The notes: generated by a model from the sequence alone, not told the origin. DNA of 38,344 bases from Pelagibacteraceae bacterium AG-422-C23 (GCA_003213695.1 QCMO01000005.1:1-38344); one strand, 5' to 3'; shown: positions 1 through 9,744, counted from the stretch's first letter. Program-made: numbers and translations.

Positions 1-523
1 TAATTGATCCTCCTGTTTGAGACCCAACTGAAAGCGGTGCCATTAGTGATGCAACACTTGCCGCTGATCCACTCGAAGAGCCTCCTGGTGTACGAGAGTA
101 ATCGTGAGGATTTGTAGTTTTTGGTGGGCCAAGATACGCCAACTCAGAAGTGTTTGTTTTACCCATTACAATCGCTCCAGCTCCATGCAAAAGTTCAACT
201 ATTTCCGCATTTTGAGAATAAGATTTACCTTTTCTAATTACTGTACCGCATTCAGTTGGCATATCTACAGTCCCAATAATATCTTTTAAAGCAACCGGCA
301 CTCCATGTAATGAGCCAACTGGTTTGCCAGATTTTCTATGCTCGTCTGCATCTGTAGCTTTTTCTAATAAAATCTTTTTATCAAAATGAGCCCAAGCTTT
401 AACATCTTTTTCAAACTTATTTATTCTTTCGACATATTTTTCACACACTTCAACAGATGTTAATTGACCACCTTTAATTTGTGAGGCCATCTCCTCAACA
501 CTAAGTGAAAATATATCAATCAT
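1..523 (-). CDS. Amidase signature family protein (partial; C-terminal part lies off the window edge)
   Basis: Reverse-strand reading from ATG at 523: MIDIFSLSVEEMASQIKGGQLTSVEVCEKYVERI...VALKDIIGT...TRTPGGSSSGSAASVASLMAPLSVGSQTGGSI, the typical amidase Gly/Ser-rich signature. Not in the ORF track because it is truncated. Confidence 0.9.
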   Translation of the reverse strand, partial: MIDIFSLSVEEMASQIKGGQLTSVEVCEKYVERINKFEKDVKAWAHFDKKILLEKATDADEHRKSGKPVGSLHGVPVALKDIIGTVDMPTECGTVIRKGKSYSQNAEIVELLHGAGAIVMGKTNTSELAYLGPPKTTNPHDYSRTPGGSSSGSAASVASLMAPLSVGSQTGGSI

Positions 524-526
524 TTT

Positions 527-1888
527 TTAGTCAGCAAACAATACATCTGGCAGCCATAGAGCTATTCCAGGAAACATGTACATTAAAAACATTCCAAAAA
601 TTACAATACCTAAGAATGGCATAATCCCTTTAAATATTTCCAATAATTCAACATTTGCCTTTTGAACTCCTTTTAAATAATAAGCAGACATTGCCATTGG
701 TGGGGTTAAAAAAGATGTCTGTAAATTTAGAGCAATCAACATTGCAAAGAAATATGGATTTACATTAAAAATCTCTAAAAGAGGCAAAAATATTGGAACA
801 AATATAATTAAAATTTCAGTCCATTCTAAAGGCCAACCTAAAAGAAAAATTATTATTTGAGTTATTACTAAAAATTGCCAAGTTGAAATATTTATTGATG
901 TAAAAAAATGTTCAAAAACTTCATGTCCACCTAAATAAGAAAATACAGATGAAAAAGTCCAAGACCCTATAAACAGCCACATAATCATAGCAGTTGTTTT
1001 TGCAGTTAAAAAAACTGACTCCTTAAAATTTTGCCATTTTAATGTTTTATAAAACCATGATAAAAGAATTGCACCAAATGCTCCTGCTGCTGCTGCTTCT
1101 GCTGGAGTTGCTATTCCTGCCAAAATTGTTCCAAGAACTAACATTATCAGACCAAATAGAGGCACAAAAGAAACTAATACCTCTTTTAAAATTTCTGCCC
1201 TTGGCGGAATGTCTTCTGCTGGTGGTCTGGGTGCTATGGATGGATTGAGCCAAGCTCTAAAAACTGCATAAGCAATATATAAGCCTGCCAACATAAGTCC
1301 TGGGAAAATTGCAGCTGCGAATAATCGAAGTGGTGATAATTGTGCTATTACTGAATAAACAATTAACATAATACTTGGTGGAATTAAAATTCCCAAACAG
1401 CCACCGGAACAAATAATTCCTGATGCAAATTTTTTATCATATCCTGCCTTAACCATCGCTGGCCACGCAAGTAATCCCATTAAAGTTACCACTGCTCCAA
1501 TAATTCCTGTTGCTGTAGAAAATAAAGTACATGTTATTAATGCAGCTACAGCCATAGAGGCTGGTAATCTATGTGCTGCTAATCTAATGGCAAAAAATAA
1601 TTTTGCTACAATTCCAGCTCTTTCAACTAAATATCCCATGAATAAAAAAAGTGGCACTGCTGTTAACACGTTATTATCCATGACTGTATAAGTGTTTTTT
1701 ACAAATAAAGAAAATATTCTATTATCAAATAAATGATCCATTAAGACTGGATCGTAGTAGGCATAATAACCAAAGCCTATGCCCATAGCCATCAAGGTGA
1801 ATGCTATAGGAAACCCTAATAAGACTGCAAATAAAAATACACCCATCATTAAAATTGCTACTTCAGGATTAGTTAGACTAAACAGCAT
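527..1888 (-). CDS. dctM: TRAP transporter large permease (DctM)
   Basis: 453 aa polytopic protein with DctM-like motifs (ATGIIGAVVTLMGLLAWPAM, SGGCLGILIPPSIMLIVY, FLTPPMAMSAYYLKGV); adjacent to DctQ and DctP. Confidence 0.93.
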   Translation of the reverse strand: MLFSLTNPEVAILMMGVFLFAVLLGFPIAFTLMAMGIGFGYYAYYDPVLMDHLFDNRIFSLFVKNTYTVMDNNVLTAVPLFLFMGYLVERAGIVAKLFFAIRLAAHRLPASMAVAALITCTLFSTATGIIGAVVTLMGLLAWPAMVKAGYDKKFASGIICSGGCLGILIPPSIMLIVYSVIAQLSPLRLFAAAIFPGLMLAGLYIAYAVFRAWLNPSIAPRPPAEDIPPRAEILKEVLVSFVPLFGLIMLVLGTILAGIATPAEAAAAGAFGAILLSWFYKTLKWQNFKESVFLTAKTTAMIMWLFIGSWTFSSVFSYLGGHEVFEHFFTSINISTWQFLVITQIIIFLLGWPLEWTEILIIFVPIFLPLLEIFNVNPYFFAMLIALNLQTSFLTPPMAMSAYYLKGVQKANVELLEIFKGIMPFLGIVIFGMFLMYMFPGIALWLPDVLFAD

Positions 1889-2465
1889 TTTCTTTATCTT
1901 CCTCTTGAGATGTTCTCATTAAAATTTTCTCTGTTTCCTCTGCCACAACCATTCTTGCAGGCCATTGACCAGATTGAATGCATAATATTGATCTAAATAC
2001 TTCACTGATTCCTTGAATTATCAGTAGAACACCTGCAGCAGGTATCATAGATTTTACCATATAAATTTGAATCTGCGCAGGGCTACTCCAACTAGTTTCT
2101 TTTATCTTCCAGGCTTGAGCTGCATATTCGTATCCATAAAAGGCTAAAGCAATTACTCCTGGAAAAAAGAAAATAAAATATAAAACTAAATCTATCCATG
2201 CCTGAGTTTTTTGACTGAACAATCTGTAAATTACATCACCTCTTACATGTGCTTCCGTAGCTAAACAATATGCTCCTGACATCATTAATATTGCTCCATA
2301 CATCTGCATACTAAAATCAAAATTCCATAAAGTTGGTGCATTGAAAGCATAGGCCATAACGACCTCATAGACTGTACCTCCCATTAAAATAACTATGCAC
2401 CATGAAAAAGCTTTTCCCATCGAGGTGCTAAGAGTATCAGCAAATCTTATGAAGGATTTCATCAT
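1878..2465 (-). CDS. dctQ: TRAP transporter small permease (DctQ)
   Basis: 195 aa, four hydrophobic segments, overlaps dctM by 11 nt, DctQ-like EAHVRGDVIYRLFS motif. Confidence 0.88.
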   Translation of the reverse strand: MMKSFIRFADTLSTSMGKAFSWCIVILMGGTVYEVVMAYAFNAPTLWNFDFSMQMYGAILMMSGAYCLATEAHVRGDVIYRLFSQKTQAWIDLVLYFIFFFPGVIALAFYGYEYAAQAWKIKETSWSSPAQIQIYMVKSMIPAAGVLLIIQGISEVFRSILCIQSGQWPARMVVAEETEKILMRTSQEEDKENAV

Positions 2466-2492
2466 TATTTTTAAAGTATATTAAATTTGGCT

Positions 2493-2527
2493 AAAAAAAA
2501 AGGGGGTTTTTAAACCCCCCCTTTTTT
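2493..2527. terminator. GC-core inverted repeat flanked by A/T tracts: intrinsic terminator or attenuator between dctP and dctQ
   Basis: AAAAAAAAGGGGG-tttttaaac-CCCCCCTTTTTT; on the minus strand it is followed by a run of Ts. Confidence 0.75.
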
Positions 2528-2544
2528 AAAAATTTAAAAGTTAC

Positions 2545-3702
2545 TTAAATTTTAACTTTTGCGATTGGACCAAACTCATTTTCATAAGCTAATTTGTAGT
2601 TCGGCTGATTCATCAACAGATACTTCATTGTTCTTTTAGCGTATGCTTTTTGAGATGCGATAATTTTCTTAAAGAAAGGATCTTTCTTAGAAAAATCACC
2701 TACAATTTTATCCCAGCCTTTTAACTGTTCAGCTAAAATAGCATCAGATGTTTGGTACACATTAACCTTATGCTCATTCATCAACTTACCTAAGTCAGTT
2801 GAATATCTGACTAAAGCTTTAAAGTAGTTATCTGAGTTTGCAGCATAAGCAGCATTTTTCAAGATAGCTTGATGAGCAGGTGAAAGGCTATTGTATCTTT
2901 TTTTGTTCACCGGTATCTCAAACATTTCTTGAGACTGGTGGAAACTACCTAAGTGATAGTGTTTAGATACATCTTGCATTCCAAACTGTGAGTCTGATGT
3001 TGGGTTGTTAAATTCAGCAGCATCAATCAAACCTGTTTTCATTGCTGGTTGGATTTCACCACCTGGTAATTGTCTTACGACCATTCCCATAGCAGTTAAA
3101 ACGTTAGTAGCAAGACCAACTGTTCTATACTTCATTCCTTTAACATCAGATACTTTTGTTACGTTCTTTTTAAACCAACCAAAAGGTTGTGCTGGCATAG
3201 GCATATGAAAGAATCCAATATAATCGAATCCAACTGAAGCTACTGCTTCTTCATATAATTTTCTTCCTCCACCATACTCCATCCATCCCATAACTTCTTG
3301 AGATGACATTCCGTATGAAGGACCAGTTCCAAAAAGTGAAGCTGCAGGATTTTTACCATACCAATATGCTGTCACCCAGTGACCCATATCAAGGTTTCCA
3401 TCACTTACCGCCGCTCCAATCTCTGAAGTTTTAACAACCGCACCAACTGGTTGAAGGTCTATTTTAAGTGTTCCTCCAGACATTTCTTTTACCATGTTGC
3501 AGTAGTCGCCAGCCATTTCAAAAAAGATGTTAGCGCCTGAAGGCCAAGCTGCTTGCATCTTTAATGTAACGTGACCGTCTGCTCTTGCAATGTTTGGCAT
3601 TGCAACTGTAGCTGCAGCAACAGCTCCAGCTTTAGCAGCAGTTTTAAAGAACTTACGTCTTGAAGATGTTTTAATCTTCAATGATTTATTTTCTTTTGTC
3701 AT
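2545..3702 (-). CDS. TRAP transporter solute-binding protein, Tat-exported, TakP-like (2-oxoacid-type)
   Basis: 385 aa; twin-arginine leader SSRRKFFKTAAKAGAVAAATVAMPNIARA; motifs resembling TakP-class binding proteins (AAEFNNPTSD...GMQDVSKHYHLGSFHQSQEMFEI). Confidence 0.88.
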   Translation of the reverse strand: MTKENKSLKIKTSSRRKFFKTAAKAGAVAAATVAMPNIARADGHVTLKMQAAWPSGANIFFEMAGDYCNMVKEMSGGTLKIDLQPVGAVVKTSEIGAAVSDGNLDMGHWVTAYWYGKNPAASLFGTGPSYGMSSQEVMGWMEYGGGRKLYEEAVASVGFDYIGFFHMPMPAQPFGWFKKNVTKVSDVKGMKYRTVGLATNVLTAMGMVVRQLPGGEIQPAMKTGLIDAAEFNNPTSDSQFGMQDVSKHYHLGSFHQSQEMFEIPVNKKRYNSLSPAHQAILKNAAYAANSDNYFKALVRYSTDLGKLMNEHKVNVYQTSDAILAEQLKGWDKIVGDFSKKDPFFKKIIASQKAYAKRTMKYLLMNQPNYKLAYENEFGPIAKVKI

Positions 3703-3820
3703 TATTACTCCTATTAAAGTTAATTAACTCTAATAATTTAAACACAGATTTAGATTAGAGTCTTTCTAAAAAATCGCGTAGATGTCGCAGAACTTAATTA
3801 ATTTACAATCCTTAGTAGAA

Positions 3821-4774
3821 TTAATTTACTTTGTTTTTGCAATTTCCTGTTTTAAAAAATTCATCAATATTATCAATCGCTAAATTCGCCATTGCAATCC
3901 TAGTATCTTTAGTTGCACTTCCTAAATGAGGTAAAATAAAAGCTGTTTTTACTTTTAAGTAACCTGGATTTAGATTTGGTTCATTCTTGTAAACATCCAA
4001 ACCGACAGCATAAATTTTTCTTCTATTTAGTGCATCGATTAAAGCTTCATCCTCAATTATGTCTCCTCTTGCAACGTTAGTTATAATTGCTCCTTTAGGA
4101 AAATACTCAACTGTCTCTTTATTAATCATATTTTCAGTTTCTTTAGTAGCTGGACAACAAATTGATAACACGTCTGAAACAGAAAAAAGACTTTTAATAT
4201 CATCATGATAAATGGCCCCATCTTCTTTTTCATCTTTTAATTTAGATCTATTATGATAATGGATTACCATCCCTAAAGATTTAGCTATCTTGGCAATCTT
4301 CTGTCCTATTCTTCCCATGCCTAAAATACCTAGTCTTGTTCCTGTTAATTGTTTACCAATTAAATAATCAGCCGACCATTTCCAACCACCTTCTCGTGCA
4401 GCCTCTATTCCCTCTGCTGCTCTTCTACATGCACCTAAAATTAATAAAATACCAATTTCTGCAGTTGCATCTGACAAAACTTCAGGAGTATTTGTTACAG
4501 CAATACCTTTTTTTTTTGCAGCCTCTAAGTCGATATTTCCAAAACCAACTGCAAAGTTAGATATTATTTTTATAGTTTCAGGTAGCTTATTAATTGTTTC
4601 TTTATCCATTTTATCTGTAAGTGAAGTGAGAATACCATCGCAACCCTTACTCATTTCAATAACCTTTGACTGAGAATATAATTCATCATTACTATTAAAT
4701 ATTGGATCAAAAATTTTTGAGGCTTTATCTTCGCTATCTTTAATTAATTTTCTTGTTATCAAGATTTTTTTCAT
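3821..4774 (-). CDS. D-isomer-specific 2-hydroxyacid dehydrogenase (glyoxylate/hydroxypyruvate reductase-like)
   Basis: 317 aa; NAD-binding GILGMGRIGQKIAK, NVARGDIIEDEAL, LPHLGSAT catalytic motifs. Confidence 0.92.
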   Translation of the reverse strand: MKKILITRKLIKDSEDKASKIFDPIFNSNDELYSQSKVIEMSKGCDGILTSLTDKMDKETINKLPETIKIISNFAVGFGNIDLEAAKKKGIAVTNTPEVLSDATAEIGILLILGACRRAAEGIEAAREGGWKWSADYLIGKQLTGTRLGILGMGRIGQKIAKIAKSLGMVIHYHNRSKLKDEKEDGAIYHDDIKSLFSVSDVLSICCPATKETENMINKETVEYFPKGAIITNVARGDIIEDEALIDALNRRKIYAVGLDVYKNEPNLNPGYLKVKTAFILPHLGSATKDTRIAMANLAIDNIDEFFKTGNCKNKVN

Positions 4775-4790
4775 AATTATTTCCTTAATA

Positions 4791-6164
4791 TTAATTCAGA
4801 TCAAATATTTTTCCAGGATTCATGATATTATTTTGATCGATACTTCTTTTAATCATTTTCATAACTGGAATATTGTCACCATGTTCCTCTAATAAATATT
4901 CTTTTTTATGAAGACCTACTCCATGTTCACCTGTTATTGTTCCATTTAATTCTAATGCTTTTTTAATCAACAAATCATTAAATTCTCTTATCTTTTTATA
5001 CATTTCTTTTTTTTCTGGATCAAAAGGCAAAAGAACATGAAAATTTCCATCTCCTAGATGGCCAACCATTGGAGCTCTAAGTCCAAATTTTTTAGCTTGT
5101 TCCTCAGCATAATTTACACATTCAGTTATATTTGAAATTGGTAGACACACATCTGTTGAATAAACTCTTCCATTGTTGATTAAAGCTTTTACTGAGTAAT
5201 ACACATCCCATCTTGCTTTCCAAAGCTTATTTCTTTCTTCAAGATCTTTTGCCCATTTAAATGAACTGCCATTGTTATCTTTTGATATTTCCTCAACTAT
5301 TTTAATATTTTCATTATTTGAAATTTCAGATCCATGAAATTCAAAAAATAATGTTGGAACTTCCTGAATATCTTTTAATTTTGAATATCTAATACTTATT
5401 CCCATTTGATCTTTATTAAGCATCTCAATTCTTGCTATTGGAATACCATACTGAATTACTTGTTGAGCAGTTTGGACTGCATTTTCTAAAGTTGGAAAAT
5501 GACATACTGCAGCCATTATACTTTCTGGTATAGGAGATAATCTTAATTGAACCTCAGTTATTATTCCTAATGTTCCTTCTGAGCCAATAAAAAGATTTGT
5601 CAAATTATATCCCGCGGAAGTTTTTTTAGTTCTACTACCTGTATTTATAATATCGCCATTGGGCAAAACTACAGTGAGACCACTAATTACTGTTTTCATT
5701 GTTCCATATTTTACAGCCATTGTTCCTGAGGCTGAAGTTGACGCCATACCACCAATAGCTGCATTAGCACCAGGATCAATCGGAAAAAAAACCCCATCTT
5801 CTCTTAAATAATCATTTAATTGTTCTTTAGTAACACAAGCTTGAACTCTACAGTCAAAATCCTCAACGTTTACGCTTAAAATTTTATTCATTTTTTCAAG
5901 GCAAATTGTTATACCTTTTTCATTACCTACTACATTTCCTTCTAAAGAAGTTCCCGTTCCATAAGGCACTACTGGAATTTTATGTTCATTGCATAATCTT
6001 AATACTTTGGAGACTTCATCATTTGTCTCAGGAAAAACTACAGCTTTAGATAAAACAGGATCATAAGTATCTTCTCCTCTGGCATAATTAGCCCTTGTTG
6101 ATTCAGAGGTTGAGAATCTTCCATTAAAAATTTTTTTTAATTCTGATTGAACTTGCTCATTCAT
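4791..6164 (-). CDS. FAD-linked oxidase, D-lactate dehydrogenase (LDHD/GlcD-like)
   Basis: 457 aa; FAD_binding_4 PYGTGTSLEGN, IDPGANAAIGGMASTSASGTMAVKYGT, C-terminal GHLGDGNFHVLL and TGEHGVG. Confidence 0.92.
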   Translation of the reverse strand: MNEQVQSELKKIFNGRFSTSESTRANYARGEDTYDPVLSKAVVFPETNDEVSKVLRLCNEHKIPVVPYGTGTSLEGNVVGNEKGITICLEKMNKILSVNVEDFDCRVQACVTKEQLNDYLREDGVFFPIDPGANAAIGGMASTSASGTMAVKYGTMKTVISGLTVVLPNGDIINTGSRTKKTSAGYNLTNLFIGSEGTLGIITEVQLRLSPIPESIMAAVCHFPTLENAVQTAQQVIQYGIPIARIEMLNKDQMGISIRYSKLKDIQEVPTLFFEFHGSEISNNENIKIVEEISKDNNGSSFKWAKDLEERNKLWKARWDVYYSVKALINNGRVYSTDVCLPISNITECVNYAEEQAKKFGLRAPMVGHLGDGNFHVLLPFDPEKKEMYKKIREFNDLLIKKALELNGTITGEHGVGLHKKEYLLEEHGDNIPVMKMIKRSIDQNNIMNPGKIFDLN

Positions 6165-6202
6165 AAGACAAATATTATTAGAGTTTTATAGGAAAATATA
6201 GT

Positions 6203-7369
6203 CTATTTAGACAACATTTTTTTCAGATTTTCCAGCGCATCAGAAATATTTTGCTGTGAACACGCAAAGCTAAATCTTACATAATCACTACAAGTTTTAC
6301 CGAATGCTGTACCAGGAACAATTGCAACTCCGGCTTCATGCATAGCCTTTTTACAAAATTCGGCTCCATTCATTCCTGTTCCAATAACCTTCGGAAAAGC
6401 ATAAAAAGCTCCACCTGGCAAACTACATTCAACACCTGGCAAGCTATTTAATCCCTCATGGATTAACTTTCTTCTTTCAGTAAACTTTTTCATCATTTCA
6501 TGTATCGAGTCATCGGGACCATCTAAGGCTGCTATTCCAGCAAATTGTGCAGCTGCATTTACACATGATACACTATTTATTAGAAGCTTATTAACGTGTT
6601 GAACTAAATCTTTAGGCCAAAAGCTCCAACCTAATCTCCAACCAGTCATAGAATAAGCTTTACTCCAACCTTCTAATACAATTAATCTTTCTCTCAGTTC
6701 AGGATAATTAAAAAATGTTGGCATTTCTTTATCATCAAAAATTTGCCTACTATATATTTCATCACTTAAAATTGTAACATGAGGATGTTTTTTTAAACCT
6801 TCAGCTAACTTATCAATCTCTGATTTTTCAACAAAACTTCCAGTTGGATTGTTTGGATTTATTAATATTAGTAATCTTGTCTTTTCTGTTATTAAAGAAA
6901 GAATTTTATCTGCTTTAAATTTTAAATCCTTATCCTCAGTTAAATCATATTGAACAGAGGTTGAGCCTGTATAATTAATCATAGACTCATAAATAGGGAA
7001 AGCTGGTGTTGGATGAATGATTTCTGCTCCTGGTTCACCAAAACATTGAATTGCGTAACTCATAGTTGGTTTTCCGCCAGGCATTATTAAAATTCTCTCA
7101 AAATCTACTTCTACATCGTATCTTTTTTTAATCCATCTTGTAACTGCTTGTCTGCACTCAGGAATACCATTGGACATAACATATCCATGATGTCCGTCAT
7201 CTAAGGCTTTTTTTGCAGCTTCTACAACGTGTTTAGGAGTTTTAAAATCCGGCTGTCCTAGCCCCATATGAATCATCGGGTTTCCTTGTGCTTCTAACTT
7301 TTTTGCCTCTGCTAAAACTGCAAATGCTGACTCGGTTCCAAGATTTTCTAAATTTTTTGCTAATTTCAT
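6203..7369 (-). CDS. PLP-dependent class I/II aminotransferase (aspartate/aromatic aminotransferase-like)
   Basis: 388 aa; NPNNPTGS, SDEIYSRQIF, SKAYSMTGWRLGW (PLP lysine), VRFSFA. Confidence 0.92.
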   Translation of the reverse strand: MKLAKNLENLGTESAFAVLAEAKKLEAQGNPMIHMGLGQPDFKTPKHVVEAAKKALDDGHHGYVMSNGIPECRQAVTRWIKKRYDVEVDFERILIMPGGKPTMSYAIQCFGEPGAEIIHPTPAFPIYESMINYTGSTSVQYDLTEDKDLKFKADKILSLITEKTRLLILINPNNPTGSFVEKSEIDKLAEGLKKHPHVTILSDEIYSRQIFDDKEMPTFFNYPELRERLIVLEGWSKAYSMTGWRLGWSFWPKDLVQHVNKLLINSVSCVNAAAQFAGIAALDGPDDSIHEMMKKFTERRKLIHEGLNSLPGVECSLPGGAFYAFPKVIGTGMNGAEFCKKAMHEAGVAIVPGTAFGKTCSDYVRFSFACSQQNISDALENLKKMLSK

Positions 7370-7441
7370 AATTTATCCTAATATTTTTATTCCATTGATT
7401 AATCTATTTTTTTTATAACTAGTTTTTATAAGTAATTAAAT

Positions 7442-8593
7442 TTATTTTCTATAAATTAATTTTGAACTGTCTAACTCTTTCAAATTTTTACATCCCATCA
7501 AAACCATGTTTCGATTTATTTCATCATGCACATTTTGTAACAAGTGTTCTACACCTTCCTGACCACCCGCTGCCAACGAAAATAAGAACATTTTGCCAAA
7601 GCTACAGGCTTTTGCACCTGCCGCTAAAGCTTTTAAAACGTGCGTTCCTCTTCTCACTCCACCATCTAATATAATTTCCAACTTATCACCCACTGCATCA
7701 GAAATTGCTTTTACCTGATCAAATGGTGCTCTAGAACCATCTAGTTGACGTCCACCATGATTTGAAATCATGATTGCTGTACAACCAATGTCGATTGCCT
7801 TTTTTGCATCCTCTACTGACATCACACCTTTTAATGCAAAAGGTCCATTCCATTTTTTTGCACAGTATTCTGCATCTTTCCAACCCATAGAGGGATCATA
7901 TTGTTCATTAATATATTCGATTACTGATTTTGCAATATTTGTTCCTTTGTCAGTTTTCTTTTTAACGTTCGATAACTCAAACCTTTTGCCTGTTAAATAA
8001 TTAAACACCCAACCTGGTCTCATTGCAAAACTCATCAAGCTTTTTAGTGTGAGCTTTGGTGGAGTGGTAAATCCTGTTCTGTGATCTTTTTCTCTATTTC
8101 CAGCGACTAATGTATCTACAGTAAGACACATGGCGTCAAATCCTGCTCTTCTTGATCTATCAATTAAGTCATTTGTAATTGATTGATCTTTATGAACATA
8201 AAGTTGAAATAATTTTGGACCACTTGAAATATTTGATATTTCTTCAATGGAGTTATTGCTCATCGAGGACATACTATAAAAAGTGTTAAATTTTTCTGCA
8301 GCTCTTGCTGAAGCTTTATCACCTTCAGAATGATAAAGTCTTTGCATTGCACTTGGAGAAAGAAAAATTGGCATATCGATTTTTCTACCAAATAAAGTAG
8401 TAGATAAATCTGGTTTGCCAACTTTTGCTAAAATACTTGGAATCAAATCACAATCATCAAATGAAGCTGTATTTCTTCTTAAAGTCAATTCGTCGTCTGC
8501 TCCACCATCTATGTAATGAAAAATCGGTGAAGGTAATTTTTTTTTTGCTAAACTTCTAAAATCTTCAAAATTATAACAATCTTTTAAATTCAC
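7442..8593 (-). CDS. FMN-dependent alpha-hydroxyacid dehydrogenase (LldD/glycolate oxidase family), paralog A
   Basis: 383 aa; FHYIDGGADDELTLRRN, FQLYVHKD, SNHGGRQLDG, DGGVRRGTHVLKAL. Confidence 0.92.
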   Translation of the reverse strand: MNLKDCYNFEDFRSLAKKKLPSPIFHYIDGGADDELTLRRNTASFDDCDLIPSILAKVGKPDLSTTLFGRKIDMPIFLSPSAMQRLYHSEGDKASARAAEKFNTFYSMSSMSNNSIEEISNISSGPKLFQLYVHKDQSITNDLIDRSRRAGFDAMCLTVDTLVAGNREKDHRTGFTTPPKLTLKSLMSFAMRPGWVFNYLTGKRFELSNVKKKTDKGTNIAKSVIEYINEQYDPSMGWKDAEYCAKKWNGPFALKGVMSVEDAKKAIDIGCTAIMISNHGGRQLDGSRAPFDQVKAISDAVGDKLEIILDGGVRRGTHVLKALAAGAKACSFGKMFLFSLAAGGQEGVEHLLQNVHDEINRNMVLMGCKNLKELDSSKLIYRK

Positions 8594-9744
8594 TATCTTC
8601 TAAATCTTAAGTTGTCTCTATTTAGATCAGAAATTTTTGTACATCCCATTAATTTCATATCTCTAACTAGTTCAGATTTATACAATTCTAAAGCTCTTTC
8701 TACACCTGGTTGACCTGCTGCAGCTAAAGCATAAAGATAAAGCCTACCTCCAGAACATGCTTTTGCACCTAGCGATAATGCTTTTAACATGTGAGTTCCT
8801 CTATGAATTCCTCCCTCACATATGACATCTAGTTTATCTCCAACGGCATCAACAATTTCTGCAAGTTGATCAAAAGGTGATCTTGATCCATCAAGTTGGC
8901 GTCCCCCATGATTTGAAACCATAATACCTGTACATCCTATATCAGCTGCTTTTTTTGCATCTTCTACACTCATTATACCTTTAAGTGCAAAATGACCTCC
9001 CCATTGAGAACAAAGTTTTTCAGCATCTTTCCAATTCATGGATTGATCTAACATAGTAGAAAAATAATTCCCTATTGAGGAGTTTGTACTTGTACCCTCT
9101 TTTACAAAGTCTTGAAGATGGGGTAATTCAAATTTACCTTTTGTTAAATAGTTTATTCCCCACATTGGTTTTGTTGCAAAACTGAATAAACTAGATAAAG
9201 TTAATTTTGGTGGAGATGTGAAACCAGTTCTTAAATCTCTTTCACGATTCCCTCCCGTAATGGTATCTACTGTTAGGGCCATGACATCAAATTTGGCTGC
9301 TTTAGCTCGTTCTAAACAAGAGTCGTTAAGCCCTCTGTCTTTGTGAAAATAAAACTGAAACATTTTTGGTGTATCAATCATTGACGATATTTCCTCGACA
9401 CTAACTGTTGCTAAGGCAGAAACCCCAAACATTGTATTGAACTTTTTAGCTGCTTTCCCTACAGCTCTTTCACCATCATAATGAAAAAGTCTTTGAAGAG
9501 CAGTTGGTGACAAATAAAAAGGTAAATCTAATTTTTTACCGAATATTGTTGTTGATAGATCCACATTTTCAACGCCTCTTAAAACATTTGGAACTAAATC
9601 AACATCATCAAATGCACTTGTATTTCTTGCGTAAGTAATTTCATCATCAGCAGCACCATCAATATAATGAAATATTGGAGAAGGTAATTTTTTTTTAGCT
9701 AATTTTCTAAAATCACTAAAATTGTGACAGTCTTTTAAATTCAT
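8593..9744 (-). CDS. FMN-dependent alpha-hydroxyacid dehydrogenase (LldD/glycolate oxidase family), paralog B
   Basis: 383 aa; same family as the preceding ORF; 27 of the first 30 residues identical; SNHGGRQLDG present, divergent EGGIHRGTH. Confidence 0.91.
   Translation of the reverse strand: MNLKDCHNFSDFRKLAKKKLPSPIFHYIDGAADDEITYARNTSAFDDVDLVPNVLRGVENVDLSTTIFGKKLDLPFYLSPTALQRLFHYDGERAVGKAAKKFNTMFGVSALATVSVEEISSMIDTPKMFQFYFHKDRGLNDSCLERAKAAKFDVMALTVDTITGGNRERDLRTGFTSPPKLTLSSLFSFATKPMWGINYLTKGKFELPHLQDFVKEGTSTNSSIGNYFSTMLDQSMNWKDAEKLCSQWGGHFALKGIMSVEDAKKAADIGCTGIMVSNHGGRQLDGSRSPFDQLAEIVDAVGDKLDVICEGGIHRGTHMLKALSLGAKACSGGRLYLYALAAAGQPGVERALELYKSELVRDMKLMGCTKISDLNRDNLRFRR

Noticed and set aside
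104-289. 61-aa plus-strand ORF
   Set aside because: Antisense to the amidase reading frame; composition looks like a shadow ORF.
1080-1106. (CTG/GCT)n-like microsatellite
   Set aside because: It encodes the conserved Ala-rich segment of DctM, so it is codon-driven rather than an independent repeat.
1042-1253. Overlapping ORFs on both strands (68 aa each), one with a poly-Leu run
   Set aside because: They are antisense/out-of-frame to the well-supported dctM; the Leu run comes from the complement of an Ala-rich codon run (EAAAAGAFGA).
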